Shown: one piece after another, positions 37,314-45,173 of the stretch
Numbering within the stretch: the stretch's first letter is position 1
Layout of the letters: each line of letters begins with the position of its first letter
NCBI RefSeq assembly: GCF_900312995.1
Contig: NZ_ONZI01000003.1
Span: forward strand, 558,001-622,000
Direction of reading: 5' to 3'
DNA length: 64,000 nt
Origin: Kushneria phyllosphaerae
Lineage (GTDB): Bacteria; Pseudomonadota; Gammaproteobacteria; Pseudomonadales; Halomonadaceae
Program-made: the position numbers and the translations under genes
The notes under the pieces: generated by a model
What the model saw: the letters and a program-made list of their open reading frames with translations, nothing else
The model's database searches: none
Told to the model about the DNA's origin: nothing

Positions 37314-38557
37314 GCATGACCGACGAACTCACGCTGGATGTTCAGGCCCTGCGCGCGGAATTCCCCGTTCTGGGCCGCAAGGTTCATGGGGGTAAGGCGC
37401 TGGTCTATTTTGACAATGCCGCCACGACCCAGACTCCGAAAGCCGTGCTGGATACCTGGGTGGATTATTTTGAGCGCTACAACGCCAATATCCACCGTGG
37501 GTTGCATCGTCTGGCCGATGAAGCCACACAGGCCTATGAGCACAGCCGCGACACCGTGCGCGAGTTCGTCAATGCTGAAGATGTTCGCGAGATCATCTTT
37601 ACGCGCGGTACCACCGAGGCCATCAATCTGGTGGCCCAGAGCTGGGGTCGCAGTCAGCTTGTGGAAGGCGACGAGATTCTGATTTCACGGCTGGAGCACC
37701 ACTCCAATATCGTGCCGTGGCAGATGCTGGCACAGGAGAAGGGCCTCACCATCCGGATCATTCCGGTGGATGAGCGTGGTGAGCTGGACATGGCGGCCTA
37801 TCGGGCACTGTTCACGCCGAGAACCCGTCTGGTCTGTGTCGCGCATGTCTCCAACGCACTCGGAACGGTCAATCCTGTCTCCGAGATGGCGCGCATCGCA
37901 CATGAGCACGATGCCCGTATTCTGGTCGATGGTGCTCAGGCGGTCGCGCATACGCGGGTCGATGTGCAGGCACTGGACGCTGACTTCTACGCCTTTTCAG
38001 GGCATAAGCTCTACGGGCCGACCGGGGTTGGCGTGCTGTATGGCCGTTTTTCCCTGCTCGAAGCGATGCCGCCCTGGCAGGGTGGTGGCGAGATGATCAA
38101 GACCGTCAGCCTTGAAGAAGGCACCCGTTTTGCCGAACCGCCTCACCGGTTTGAGGCGGGGACGCCGGCGATCGCCGAAGTGATCGCGCTGGAGCGGGCC
38201 ATTCGCTGGGTCACCAATCTTCATTTTGAGCTTCTGGAAGACTGGGAGCAGCGCCTTTTGAAGCATGCTACCGAGCGCATGAAAGGCATTGACGGCATGC
38301 GCATCATTGGCGAGGCGCCGCACAAGGCTGCCGTGATCTCCTTTGTGGTCGATGGGGCGCATTCCCAGGATATTGGCCTGCTGGTCGATCAGTTCGGAGT
38401 GGCCATACGCACCGGTCATCACTGCGCGCAGCCCTTGATGCATCACTACGGGCTCGATGCCACCTGTCGGGCGTCGTTTGCTGCCTACAATACGCTTGAG
38501 GAAGTGGACTATTTTGTCGATGCCCTGCAGCGTGTCGTGACCATGGTTCGCGATTGA
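37310..38557 (+). CDS. sufS: Cysteine desulfurase SufS
   Basis: SufS is a type II PLP cysteine desulfurase that supplies sulfur to the SUF scaffold. The 415-residue protein has the Schiff-base lysine in FSGHKLYGPTG and the conserved YFDNAATTQTPKAVLD start. The catalytic cysteine loop is DATCRASFAAYN, following RTGHHCAQPLM. The ATG overlaps the sufD stop. SufS normally needs SufE or SufU to accept the persulfide; neither is encoded in this operon. Confidence 0.97.
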   Translation: MSMTDELTLDVQALRAEFPVLGRKVHGGKALVYFDNAATTQTPKAVLDTWVDYFERYNANIHRGLHRLADEATQAYEHSRDTVREFVNAEDVREIIFTRGTTEAINLVAQSWGRSQLVEGDEILISRLEHHSNIVPWQMLAQEKGLTIRIIPVDERGELDMAAYRALFTPRTRLVCVAHVSNALGTVNPVSEMARIAHEHDARILVDGAQAVAHTRVDVQALDADFYAFSGHKLYGPTGVGVLYGRFSLLEAMPPWQGGGEMIKTVSLEEGTRFAEPPHRFEAGTPAIAEVIALERAIRWVTNLHFELLEDWEQRLLKHATERMKGIDGMRIIGEAPHKAAVISFVVDGAHSQDIGLLVDQFGVAIRTGHHCAQPLMHHYGLDATCRASFAAYNTLEEVDYFVDALQRVVTMVRD

Positions 38558-38579
38558 GCATGATCAGAGAGGGTTATTG

Positions 38580-39143
38580 ATGAGCGCGATCACGTCCCTG
38601 CAAAAGGGGCACCAGCTACCGCTTCAGCGCAGTGTCGAGGCCATCTCGATTCCCTTTGGCAAGCCGGTCTGGCTTGATGAGGACGAGACGGTTCAGGTCA
38701 TGCAGGCGCTTGGGACATCGGTGTCGGTGCTCTTTAAAGGCAACATGTATCTGATCGAAGGCTTTAATTTGGATGCCTTTGGCATGGAGCCGATGGAAAG
38801 GCCTCATCTCCCCGATGGCGCTACCGACCAGGAGCTTGAAGCCTTTGTCTGGCAACAGCTTCGCACCTGTTTTGACCCCGAGATACCGGTCGACATCGTT
38901 GAGCTGGGTCTGGTCTATGGCTGTAAAATCACCACGCTGATCGACGGGCAAAAGATGGCCCAGGTCAGGATGACACTGACGGCACCCGGTTGTGGCATGG
39001 GTGAAGTCATTGCCGAAGATGCCAGGCACAAGATTCTGGGTGCCGAGCAGATCAACCGGGTCAACGTCGAGCTGGTCTTTGATCCGCCCTGGTCACGGGA
39101 AATGATGAGCGATGAGGCAAGACTGGCGCTCAACATGTTTTGA
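38580..39143 (+). CDS. sufT: Fe-S maturation protein SufT (DUF59/MIP18 family)
   Basis: A 187-residue protein with a C-terminal DUF59 domain (CFDPEIPVDIVELGLVYG, TLTAPGCGMGEVIAEDA, FDPPWSREMMSDEARLALN). SufT proteins help mature or repair Fe-S proteins under high demand. The N-terminal half is specific to SufT. The ATG at 38580 follows AGAGGG; the codon before it is TTG. It is the last gene of the operon, before a clear terminator. Confidence 0.93.
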   Translation: MSAITSLQKGHQLPLQRSVEAISIPFGKPVWLDEDETVQVMQALGTSVSVLFKGNMYLIEGFNLDAFGMEPMERPHLPDGATDQELEAFVWQQLRTCFDPEIPVDIVELGLVYGCKITTLIDGQKMAQVRMTLTAPGCGMGEVIAEDARHKILGAEQINRVNVELVFDPPWSREMMSDEARLALNMF

Positions 39144-39164
39144 AGGCTTGAAAGCTTCCTGTTC

Positions 39165-39199
39165 AACGCCCCGAAAGCTCAGGCTTCGGGGCGTTTTCG
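39165..39199 (+). terminator. Rho-independent terminator after sufT
   Basis: Stem AACGCCCCGAAAGC (39165-39178) pairs with GCTTCGGGGCGTT (39183-39195) with one bulged A, followed by TTCG. It closes the SUF operon 22 bases after sufT. Confidence 0.8.
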
Positions 39200-39257
39200 T
39201 ATGGGTATTGCTCGTTTGGAGGTGGTCGCTTAAGCTGGCTGACGGTCTGTTTCGGTG

Positions 39258-40076
39258 ATGTTCTGGCGAATGAAGAAATACATGGCAGGATTGCTCAAGG
39301 GCATGGCAATCGTGGGTGCCATGGCATTGGTGCTGATCGTGATTGTGACGGTGAGTGCCAATTACTGGGTATGGCGAAAAACCCATGCCAGCATCACACT
39401 TGATAGCCGTCAGTGTGTGCATGAGCCGGTGGGGCTGGTTTTTGGCACATCTTACGGGTTACGCGGCGGGGGAGAAAACCCGTGGTATCGGGCGAGACTG
39501 GATCTTGCCGCAAGTCTCTGGAAGTCAGGGCAGGTCGATCATCTACTGATTTCAGGGGATAACCACACGCGCTATTACAACGAGCCCGTGCGCATGTGGC
39601 GCGACCTTCGCCGAGAGCAGATACCGGATGCGGCCATGACGCTGGATTACGCAGGCTTTAGTACCTTTGATACCCTGGCGCGCAGCCGGGATGTTTTTGG
39701 CGTATCACGCGTTACGCTCATTTCACAGCGCTGGCATTTGCCACGGGCACTTTTCATTGCTCAATATCTGGGGCTCGAGGCCAAAGGGTGTGCTACCCGT
39801 GGCCGATCAGTGTTCGATGATCGCTGGATGTGGGCAAGAGAAGTACTGGCGCGCGTACAGGTCATTGCAGACCTTTATCTTTTTAATCGTCACCCCTATT
39901 TCCTGGGGCCGAGCATTGTATTGCCCACTGCCGCAGAAGCGCCCGGTAACATCATTCCTGTTTACCGGCGCGTACCCATGCCGATGCCTGTGGAACAGGC
40001 CTTGAGTGATCTGCGTACCCACCTTGATGTCCCGCAGCGTCAGGACCTGAAAAGCGTGCCCTGGCGCGTGCTTTAG
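39258..40076 (+). CDS. DUF218/SanA-like membrane protein
   Basis: A 272-residue protein with one N-terminal membrane anchor (GMAIVGAMALVLIVIVTVSANYW) and a DUF218 domain of the SanA/ElyC/YdcF type. Family landmarks are the GLVFGTSYGL region, LISGDNH, the TFDTLARSRDVF helix and LISQRWHLPRALFIA. SanA is linked to envelope barrier function and vancomycin tolerance in enteric bacteria, but its biochemical activity is unknown. The start is uncertain: ATG at 39258 or 39270, both with weak Shine-Dalgarno. Confidence 0.82.
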   Translation: MFWRMKKYMAGLLKGMAIVGAMALVLIVIVTVSANYWVWRKTHASITLDSRQCVHEPVGLVFGTSYGLRGGGENPWYRARLDLAASLWKSGQVDHLLISGDNHTRYYNEPVRMWRDLRREQIPDAAMTLDYAGFSTFDTLARSRDVFGVSRVTLISQRWHLPRALFIAQYLGLEAKGCATRGRSVFDDRWMWAREVLARVQVIADLYLFNRHPYFLGPSIVLPTAAEAPGNIIPVYRRVPMPMPVEQALSDLRTHLDVPQRQDLKSVPWRVL

Positions 40077-40133
40077 ACGGCCACTGTTCCTGGCAGGTTG
40101 GTATTTCGGGAATGGAGCAGTGCTCCGGGGCGA

Positions 40134-40577
40134 TCAGCGTTTTTTCTGGTGCTGATACTGATGCAGGACACGGATGGTGGCGCGGCAGTTCTTCCAGAGC
40201 CGCTCCATGACGGGCTCGATCTCTTCCGGCAAGGCGTGGGTCATCATGGTGGATAGCGCCTGCATGATGATGCGTTCCTGCTCCAGCAGTTCATTGATCA
40301 ACACATGTTCGTTGTTGACCACAAAGCTCTTGAGCCGGCTCCAGAGCCAGAGATAATCATCGCGCTCGACATCGGCGTCACGGGGCAGCAGATCAAGATG
40401 ACGCCGTGCCTGTTGCTGTAACAAGCGCATATCATGACGGCGTTCTTCAAAGCAGGGATTTAGTGCCTCACGCATGTCATTACGCAGGCGGGCGACATTA
40501 TCCTGATAGTAGTCAAGGCTATCGGCCAGAGCCTCGAGCAGGCCATCCATCGCCGCCTGGCGATTGTCGAGAAACAT
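40134..40577 (-). CDS. Hypothetical all-helical protein
   Basis: A 147-residue soluble protein that I do not recognise with certainty. It is almost wholly helical by composition and rich in Glu, Arg, Leu and Gln, with several Glu/His residues spaced as in four-helix bundles (HDMRLLQQQARRHLDLL, LINELLEQERIIMQAL). It loosely resembles the DUF2383/PA2169 ferritin-like family, but I cannot confirm metal-site residues. It lies 161 bases downstream of rimK on the same strand. Confidence 0.6.
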   Translation of the reverse strand: MFLDNRQAAMDGLLEALADSLDYYQDNVARLRNDMREALNPCFEERRHDMRLLQQQARRHLDLLPRDADVERDDYLWLWSRLKSFVVNNEHVLINELLEQERIIMQALSTMMTHALPEEIEPVMERLWKNCRATIRVLHQYQHQKKR

Positions 40578-40738
40578 GAGGGACTATCTCCACTGATGCG
40601 AGAAGAATTGGGGGGAAGGTGGTGAAATTCTAACGCGCCCGAGGAATTTGTAACATCCATCAGCAGGGATTTATTAAAGAAAATGCCTGCTGATGGGAGA
40701 GTGCTCTTGTGGCGTAAGTCAGAGAGCCTGCGCGACCA

Positions 40739-41647
40739 TCAGCCCTTCGGTCGGGGGGGAGCCTTTTTCACCGGAGCGGCATTGCGGGCAATATGGTCAA
40801 TAATCATGCCGGCGACATCCTTTCCGGTGCTGGTCTCGATGCCCTGAAGCCCGGGAGAGGAGTTGACCTCCATGATCACCGGTCCGTGGTTGGAGCGCAA
40901 AAGATCGACGCCTGCTACCTGAAGCCCCATGGCCTTGGCAGCGCGAATGGCAGTGGAGCGCTCCTCGGGGGTGATCCGAATGCTGCTGGCGCTGCCGCCG
41001 CGGTGCAGATTGGAGCGAAATTCTCCTTCAGCGGCCTGACGCTTCATGGCCGCAACCACCTTGTCACCCACCACGAAACAGCGAAGATCCGCCCCGCGTG
41101 CTTCCTTGATGTATTCCTGCACCATGATATTGGCATTCAGGCCCATGAAGGCCTGGATGACGCTCTCTGCAGCCTGCTGGGTTTCTGCCAGTACCACGCC
41201 GATGCCCTGAGTCCCTTCCAGCAGCTTGATGACCAACGGTGCGCCCTTGACCATCTTGATCAGATCAGGAATGTCGTCAGGTGAATGGGCGAAACCGGTA
41301 ATCGGCAGTCCCAGTCCCTTGCGAGACAGAAGCTGCAGCGAGCGCAGCTTGTCCCGAGAGCGAGTGATGCCCACCGAGTCGTTGAGCACATAGGTGCCCA
41401 TCATTTCGAACTGGCGCAATACCGCCGTGCCATAGAACGTGACCGAAGCCCCGATACGCGGAATGACAGCGTCAAAGGGCTCAAGCTGTTCGCCCCGATA
41501 ATGAATCGTGGGGTGATGAGAGGCGATGTTCATGTAGCAACGCAGGGTGTCGATAACGCGCACCGTGTGTCCACGTTGCTCGGCGGCCTCGATCAGTCGT
41601 TTGGTGGAATAAAGGTTACGATTGCGGGACAGCAGGGCGATATGCAT
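40739..41647 (-). CDS. rimK: Ribosomal protein S6 glutamate ligase RimK
   Basis: RimK is an ATP-grasp ligase that adds glutamates to the C-terminus of ribosomal protein S6. The 302-residue protein matches RimK in length and pattern: [83 protein letters not shown] and [15 protein letters not shown]. Its last residues are Lys/Pro-rich. In pseudomonads RimK responds to c-di-GMP and to RimA/RimB; here a retropepsin-like gene lies just upstream (24 bases), as in the rim arrangement. Confidence 0.95.
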   Translation of the reverse strand: MHIALLSRNRNLYSTKRLIEAAEQRGHTVRVIDTLRCYMNIASHHPTIHYRGEQLEPFDAVIPRIGASVTFYGTAVLRQFEMMGTYVLNDSVGITRSRDKLRSLQLLSRKGLGLPITGFAHSPDDIPDLIKMVKGAPLVIKLLEGTQGIGVVLAETQQAAESVIQAFMGLNANIMVQEYIKEARGADLRCFVVGDKVVAAMKRQAAEGEFRSNLHRGGSASSIRITPEERSTAIRAAKAMGLQVAGVDLLRSNHGPVIMEVNSSPGLQGIETSTGKDVAGMIIDHIARNAAPVKKAPPRPKG

Positions 41648-41670
41648 GAAGATGTCCTTGTGAGCCGGGC

Positions 41671-42108
41671 TCAGGGTGTGCCGTGCAGGAAGGCAGTGCC
41701 GGGCGCGACCAGCACCCTTTTCATGGCACGACGTCCCAGCAGCATGGGGTGTTTCATGGCCGCGCGATCGACCAGGGTCAGGTCCAGCTCCTGGGTCAGT
41801 TCTCCCAGTTGCATGGTAGTGCGAATCACATATCGCCAGCTGGCATGGCCATTGGAGCTTCTGATCTTGCGCCGGTCACTGAGTGGCAGGGTGAATCGGC
41901 TGTCATTCTGAGTATCGTCACCGCCCCAGGTGTCAAAGCTGATCCACCACTGACCGTGCTGCTCAAAGGCATGAATGTTACGGGCGTGCAGAGCCGATGT
42001 TCGGGCGCCGGTATCTATCTTGCAGGCCAGACGCAGATCAAGCTCGGGCAGGGCCACCATCTCTCGACGGCCCACGATGGCTCTTGGTTTATAGGGTAGC
42101 TCATCCAT
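41671..42108 (-). CDS. RimK-associated retropepsin-like protease (RimB-like)
   Basis: A 145-residue protein of the family usually annotated as RimK-linked ATP-dependent zinc protease, though it is a retropepsin-like aspartic protease fold. The catalytic signature is [13 protein letters not shown] (about 31-43), with the second half-domain containing [12 protein letters not shown]. In Pseudomonas the related RimB trims the glutamates that RimK adds to S6. The gene overlaps the end of the DUF3549 gene by 8 bases and precedes rimK, so the three are probably one transcript. Confidence 0.85.
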   Translation of the reverse strand: MDELPYKPRAIVGRREMVALPELDLRLACKIDTGARTSALHARNIHAFEQHGQWWISFDTWGGDDTQNDSRFTLPLSDRRKIRSSNGHASWRYVIRTTMQLGELTQELDLTLVDRAAMKHPMLLGRRAMKRVLVAPGTAFLHGTP

Positions 42109-43147
42109 GCTGTTCTCTCTGTATCGCGTCGATCTGTTGCCACAGGGCAGAACCGGGGCTTGCCTGCTTCATGGCCATGATCATGGGCAGACGAAGGCGC
42201 GGAATACGGGTCAGATCCTGCACCAGTACCCTGAAGTCATGCGCCTCAAGCTGCGAGATACTGACAAGATAGTCGATGCTGCGCTGTTCATGTTCAAGAT
42301 GGTGCCAGCCACGTGCGGCAATGGTGGCCAGTGCCGTTGTCTCCAGCGAATGCTGTAACAGGTTATCCAGCCAGCTGCCGGCCTGCTCGAGCGGGCTGGC
42401 CAGTATGGCGCCCATGACCGGCTGATAACGCGGATGAGGTGTTGGCACGGCCTCATGTTGCGCCATCATGGCATCGAGCAGGGCTTCCTGCTGTATGGGC
42501 GCATGAACAAGACAATCACACAGGGCCACCAAGGCCTGATCGGGCAGCTGTGCCAATCGCCGGGCCAGACGTCTTTCGTCGTCATCCGTTTTGCGTACGA
42601 CCAGATCGGCGATGCCCTGAAGCCCCAGTGCCTGCCAGGCCTGTGAGCTGTCATCATTTAAATAATAGGCGCGGGCATCGTCGTAATAGTGACTGGGTGG
42701 CAGCTCAAGGTCATGAGCAATGCGCGCATGCAGCAGCGCCCTGGTAAGGTCGTTGGGCTGCAGGGCAATGGCCACATCCTTGAGGGTTTCTGCGGCACTG
42801 TCGAGCGCCAGGCTGCCATCAGGCTGGCGTTGAAAGGTGCTCATCAGTTGTTCAAGAAAGCCGTCGCGCAGCGCCGGGACCAGCATGGACTGCTCATCCA
42901 GAGGCAGCGCCAAACACCAGATAATGGGCTCGCCTGTGGCGGCGGGTGTAAAGACCAGCGCTACCTGTGCCTGTGATTGCCAGGGCTGGGGCCATGCCAT
43001 CTGCTGTGTTTCAAAGGCCCTGAAGTGCTCGATGGCACACGGCACTACCCGACGCCCGAGAGAATAGATTCGGGGCGTGATGTCGGCATGAGTAAAAAGA
43101 TCGACAAGTGTGGGCGTTAACATCAGGGCGTTTCCAGAAGGGTTCAT
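42101..43147 (-). CDS. DUF3549 family protein
   Basis: A 348-residue cytoplasmic protein of the DUF3549 family, present in Halomonas, Pseudomonas and Vibrio relatives, function unknown. Features include an N-terminal VDLFTHADITPRIYSLGRR and a long alpha-helical C-terminal half with repeated pairs of helices. I place the start at the ATG at 43147; the ATG at 43123 (MLTPTLVDLF) is an alternative with a GGAAA upstream. It overlaps the retropepsin-like gene, which ties it to rimK expression. Confidence 0.75.
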   Translation of the reverse strand: MNPSGNALMLTPTLVDLFTHADITPRIYSLGRRVVPCAIEHFRAFETQQMAWPQPWQSQAQVALVFTPAATGEPIIWCLALPLDEQSMLVPALRDGFLEQLMSTFQRQPDGSLALDSAAETLKDVAIALQPNDLTRALLHARIAHDLELPPSHYYDDARAYYLNDDSSQAWQALGLQGIADLVVRKTDDDERRLARRLAQLPDQALVALCDCLVHAPIQQEALLDAMMAQHEAVPTPHPRYQPVMGAILASPLEQAGSWLDNLLQHSLETTALATIAARGWHHLEHEQRSIDYLVSISQLEAHDFRVLVQDLTRIPRLRLPMIMAMKQASPGSALWQQIDAIQREQHG

Positions 43148-43267
43148 ATCGGCGCGGCCGCGCAATGTATCGTGTTGATGGTCAGGGCGCCAGCCCCGCG
43201 CTGTGCAAAAAACAAACAATCTTGTGCAGCCTGCGAATCAACAGGGTCAGGCAAAACTATCCCGATC

Positions 43268-43276
43268 TTATCCACA
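43268..43276 (+). other. Single consensus DnaA box
   Basis: TTATCCACA, the strict DnaA-box consensus, lies in the 259-base gap between the divergent DUF3549 gene and yqcC. I saw no second copy nearby. The rest of the gap shows no other structure I can name, apart from being the place where both promoters must lie. Confidence 0.5.
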
Positions 43277-43406
43277 CGTTCGTTCAGTCTATCTGTGCAA
43301 AACACGATGGCCGGCCGATGGCAGGGTAGCATCAGGCTTTCATCATTTTATTCACTGCTCAGGGCACGCATAATGACCACAACATATCTTTTGATCAGGA
43401 ACCACC

Positions 43407-43760
43407 ATGACGCAATATGAATCGCTGAATGTTGCACTGACACGCCTTGAAGCCGCCATGCGTGCAGGTGATCTCTGGCAGAGTCAGGCTCTGCCAGAGC
43501 CTGCTGCCTTTGACAGCGAGCAGCCCTTTAATGCCGATACGATGTCTCTGGGCCAATGGCTGCGCTATGTCTTGATTCCGCGGCTTCGAAGCCTGATGGA
43601 CGGCGAACATCCGCTGCCGTCCGATGCCAGCATTGCCCCGGCCGCTGAAGTCTATCTGCAGGAAAACAAAACCAGCGTCCGATTGCCCATTCTGGAAGCG
43701 CTGCGAGATGTGGATAACGTGCTCGTCAACGGGGAGCTGCGTTCACAGGAGGAGCAATGA
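43407..43760 (+). CDS. YqcC family protein
   Basis: A 117-residue protein of the YqcC family (DUF446), all alpha-helical, function unknown. The pattern LNVALTRLEAAMRAGDLWQ, then PFNADTMSLGQWLRYVLIPRL and PAAEVYLQENKTS matches the family. The ATG has AGGA six bases upstream. In enteric bacteria yqcC lies next to truC (tRNA pseudouridine synthase), which is absent here. Its stop overlaps the next gene (ATGA at 43757). Confidence 0.85.
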   Translation: MTQYESLNVALTRLEAAMRAGDLWQSQALPEPAAFDSEQPFNADTMSLGQWLRYVLIPRLRSLMDGEHPLPSDASIAPAAEVYLQENKTSVRLPILEALRDVDNVLVNGELRSQEEQ

Positions 43761-44293
43761 GCGATCGTGGTACCTGCGAAAGTGACGTTGAGGTGCATTA
43801 CTACTTTGCCTATGGCAGCAACATGAACGCGGCCAGAATGCAGGCGCGTATCGGGGATACCCGGCTTATGCAGTCTGCATGTCTTGTCGGCTGGCGGCTG
43901 TGCTTTGACAAGGCTTCTCGTGTGGATGGCGTCGCCCATGCCAATGTCAGAAAAGAAGAGGGGGAGCAGGTTGAGGGCGTGCTTTATGAGTTGACGCATC
44001 CTGCACAGATCCGGGATATGGACCCCTTTGAAAATCATCCTGATGAATACCGTCGTCAGGTCGAATGGGTCGATACCGCTGACGGACCTCTTGCGGCCTG
44101 GGTGTATGTGGCCCTGCCTGAAAAAACAGGATCCGGGCGACTGCCGGCACGTGAATACCTGGGGCACCTTCTGGCGGGCAGGGCATTTCTTAGCTCTGCC
44201 TATTTCGAGCGATTGAGTACCCAATGCTGTATAGACAGTCTTGGAGATGAGGCCCTGCGATCTCTGGGCATCTCGCGTACCACGCCGGGATAG
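43757..44293 (+). CDS. Gamma-glutamylcyclotransferase-like (AIG2) protein
   Basis: A 178-residue protein with the GGCT fold: YYFAYGSNM at the N-terminus is the substrate-binding loop. The usual catalytic glutamate should lie in the DMDPFENHPDEYRR region. These enzymes release 5-oxoproline from gamma-glutamyl amines or peptides, but the substrate here is unknown. The ATG overlaps the yqcC stop, so the pair is coupled, and a terminator follows. Confidence 0.82.
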   Translation: MSDRGTCESDVEVHYYFAYGSNMNAARMQARIGDTRLMQSACLVGWRLCFDKASRVDGVAHANVRKEEGEQVEGVLYELTHPAQIRDMDPFENHPDEYRRQVEWVDTADGPLAAWVYVALPEKTGSGRLPAREYLGHLLAGRAFLSSAYFERLSTQCCIDSLGDEALRSLGISRTTPG

Positions 44294-44324
44294 GCGCTAC
44301 ATGGGCTCAGTGCGACAGACATGA

Positions 44325-44352
44325 AAAAGGCCACCCTTGAGGGTGGCCTTTT
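44325..44352. terminator. Terminator between GGCT-like gene and OmpW-like gene
   Basis: A 12-bp stem AAAAGGCCACCC (44325-44336) and GGGTGGCCTTTT (44341-44352) with a TTGA loop. A runs on the left and T runs on the right make it usable from both sides of this convergent pair. Confidence 0.9.
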
Positions 44353-44394
44353 GTCTTCTGCAGTCATTTATGCAGAACCTGTCATGTCCGGCTT

Positions 44395-44964
44395 TTAGAA
44401 GCGGAAGGAAACGCCGCCGCCAACAGTCAGCGGATCCAGGTCACGATCACCGCTACCGGTGTAATCAGCCTTCAGGTCGGTGTACTGGACAAAACCGTTG
44501 AGCGCCCAGTTATCAGTGATCAGAAGATCAGTACCTACCTGTGCAGTCGGTGCCCACTGACGCTTTTCAAATCGATCAGCACCGCCATTGAGGCTTGAAT
44601 CGTTGAAGGTAACGTAGCTGGCGCCCAGGCCGGCATAGGGCTGAACACGTGAATCGGTGCCGCCCAGCGGATAGTACTGAGCCATGATGTTGTACTGCTT
44701 CATCTTGAAGCTGTCACCATTGCTGCCGTTGTAGTCATTGCTGTTGCTGCCGCTGAGTTCAACGCCCAGCTTGTCAAACGGCATGACACCGATAGCGCCG
44801 TTCCAAGTGTTTTCGTCGTCGAACTTGCCGCTGGCAGTCATGTCTGATTTGACGACATCGGCGCGGGCATAGACATCACCCTGGCCATAAGCCATGGCAG
44901 ACTGAGCAGCGAAAACGCTGGAGCCTACCAGAACAGAAGCTGCGAAGAGTTTGTTCAGAGTCAT
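44395..44964 (-). CDS. Outer-membrane beta-barrel protein, OmpW-like
   Basis: A 189-residue precursor with a signal peptide (MTLNKLFAASVLVG to AAQSAMA) and a mature domain of alternating hydrophobic strands ending GGGVSFRF, with the C-terminal Phe used by the BAM complex. The size and VDPLTVGGGVSFRF-like end fit an eight-stranded OmpW/OmpX-type barrel that may pass small hydrophobic molecules, but the subfamily is uncertain. The ATG at 44964 has AAGGAG upstream; an upstream ATG at 44997 is less likely. A strong promoter lies 80-110 bases upstream. Confidence 0.8.
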   Translation of the reverse strand: MTLNKLFAASVLVGSSVFAAQSAMAYGQGDVYARADVVKSDMTASGKFDDENTWNGAIGVMPFDKLGVELSGSNSNDYNGSNGDSFKMKQYNIMAQYYPLGGTDSRVQPYAGLGASYVTFNDSSLNGGADRFEKRQWAPTAQVGTDLLITDNWALNGFVQYTDLKADYTGSGDRDLDPLTVGGGVSFRF

Positions 44965-45037
44965 GATCTTCTCCTTGCTCGAAATGAAAGTGTTCATATC
45001 GATGGGGTTGTAGTTGGAAAACGCTGTTTCCTAATGC

Positions 45038-45075
45038 TTGGTACCAACTATAGAGAACACTGTTTTGTTTGTCAC
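45038..45075 (-). promoter_or_regulatory. Promoter of the OmpW-like gene with palindromic element
   Basis: Read on the minus strand: GTGACA (-35, 45070-45075), a 17-base spacer and TATAGT (-10, 45047-45052). Directly downstream, overlapping the -10 by one base, is the perfect palindrome TTGGTACCAA (45038-45047), which covers the probable transcription start. The region is AT-rich compared with its neighbours. The palindrome may be an operator. Confidence 0.6.
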
Positions 45076-45173
45076 GTTATTTTTTTACAGTGTTTCTTAT
45101 CGTTTTAATAATTGATGCCTATGGATCAATGGCGCGCTGACTCAAGCGTTTATGGCTGTCTGCCGACAAGGGA

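Noticed and set aside
43220..43406. Replication origin because of the DnaA box
   Set aside because: Only one box, no AT-rich unwinding region, and no dnaA, dnaN or gidA nearby.
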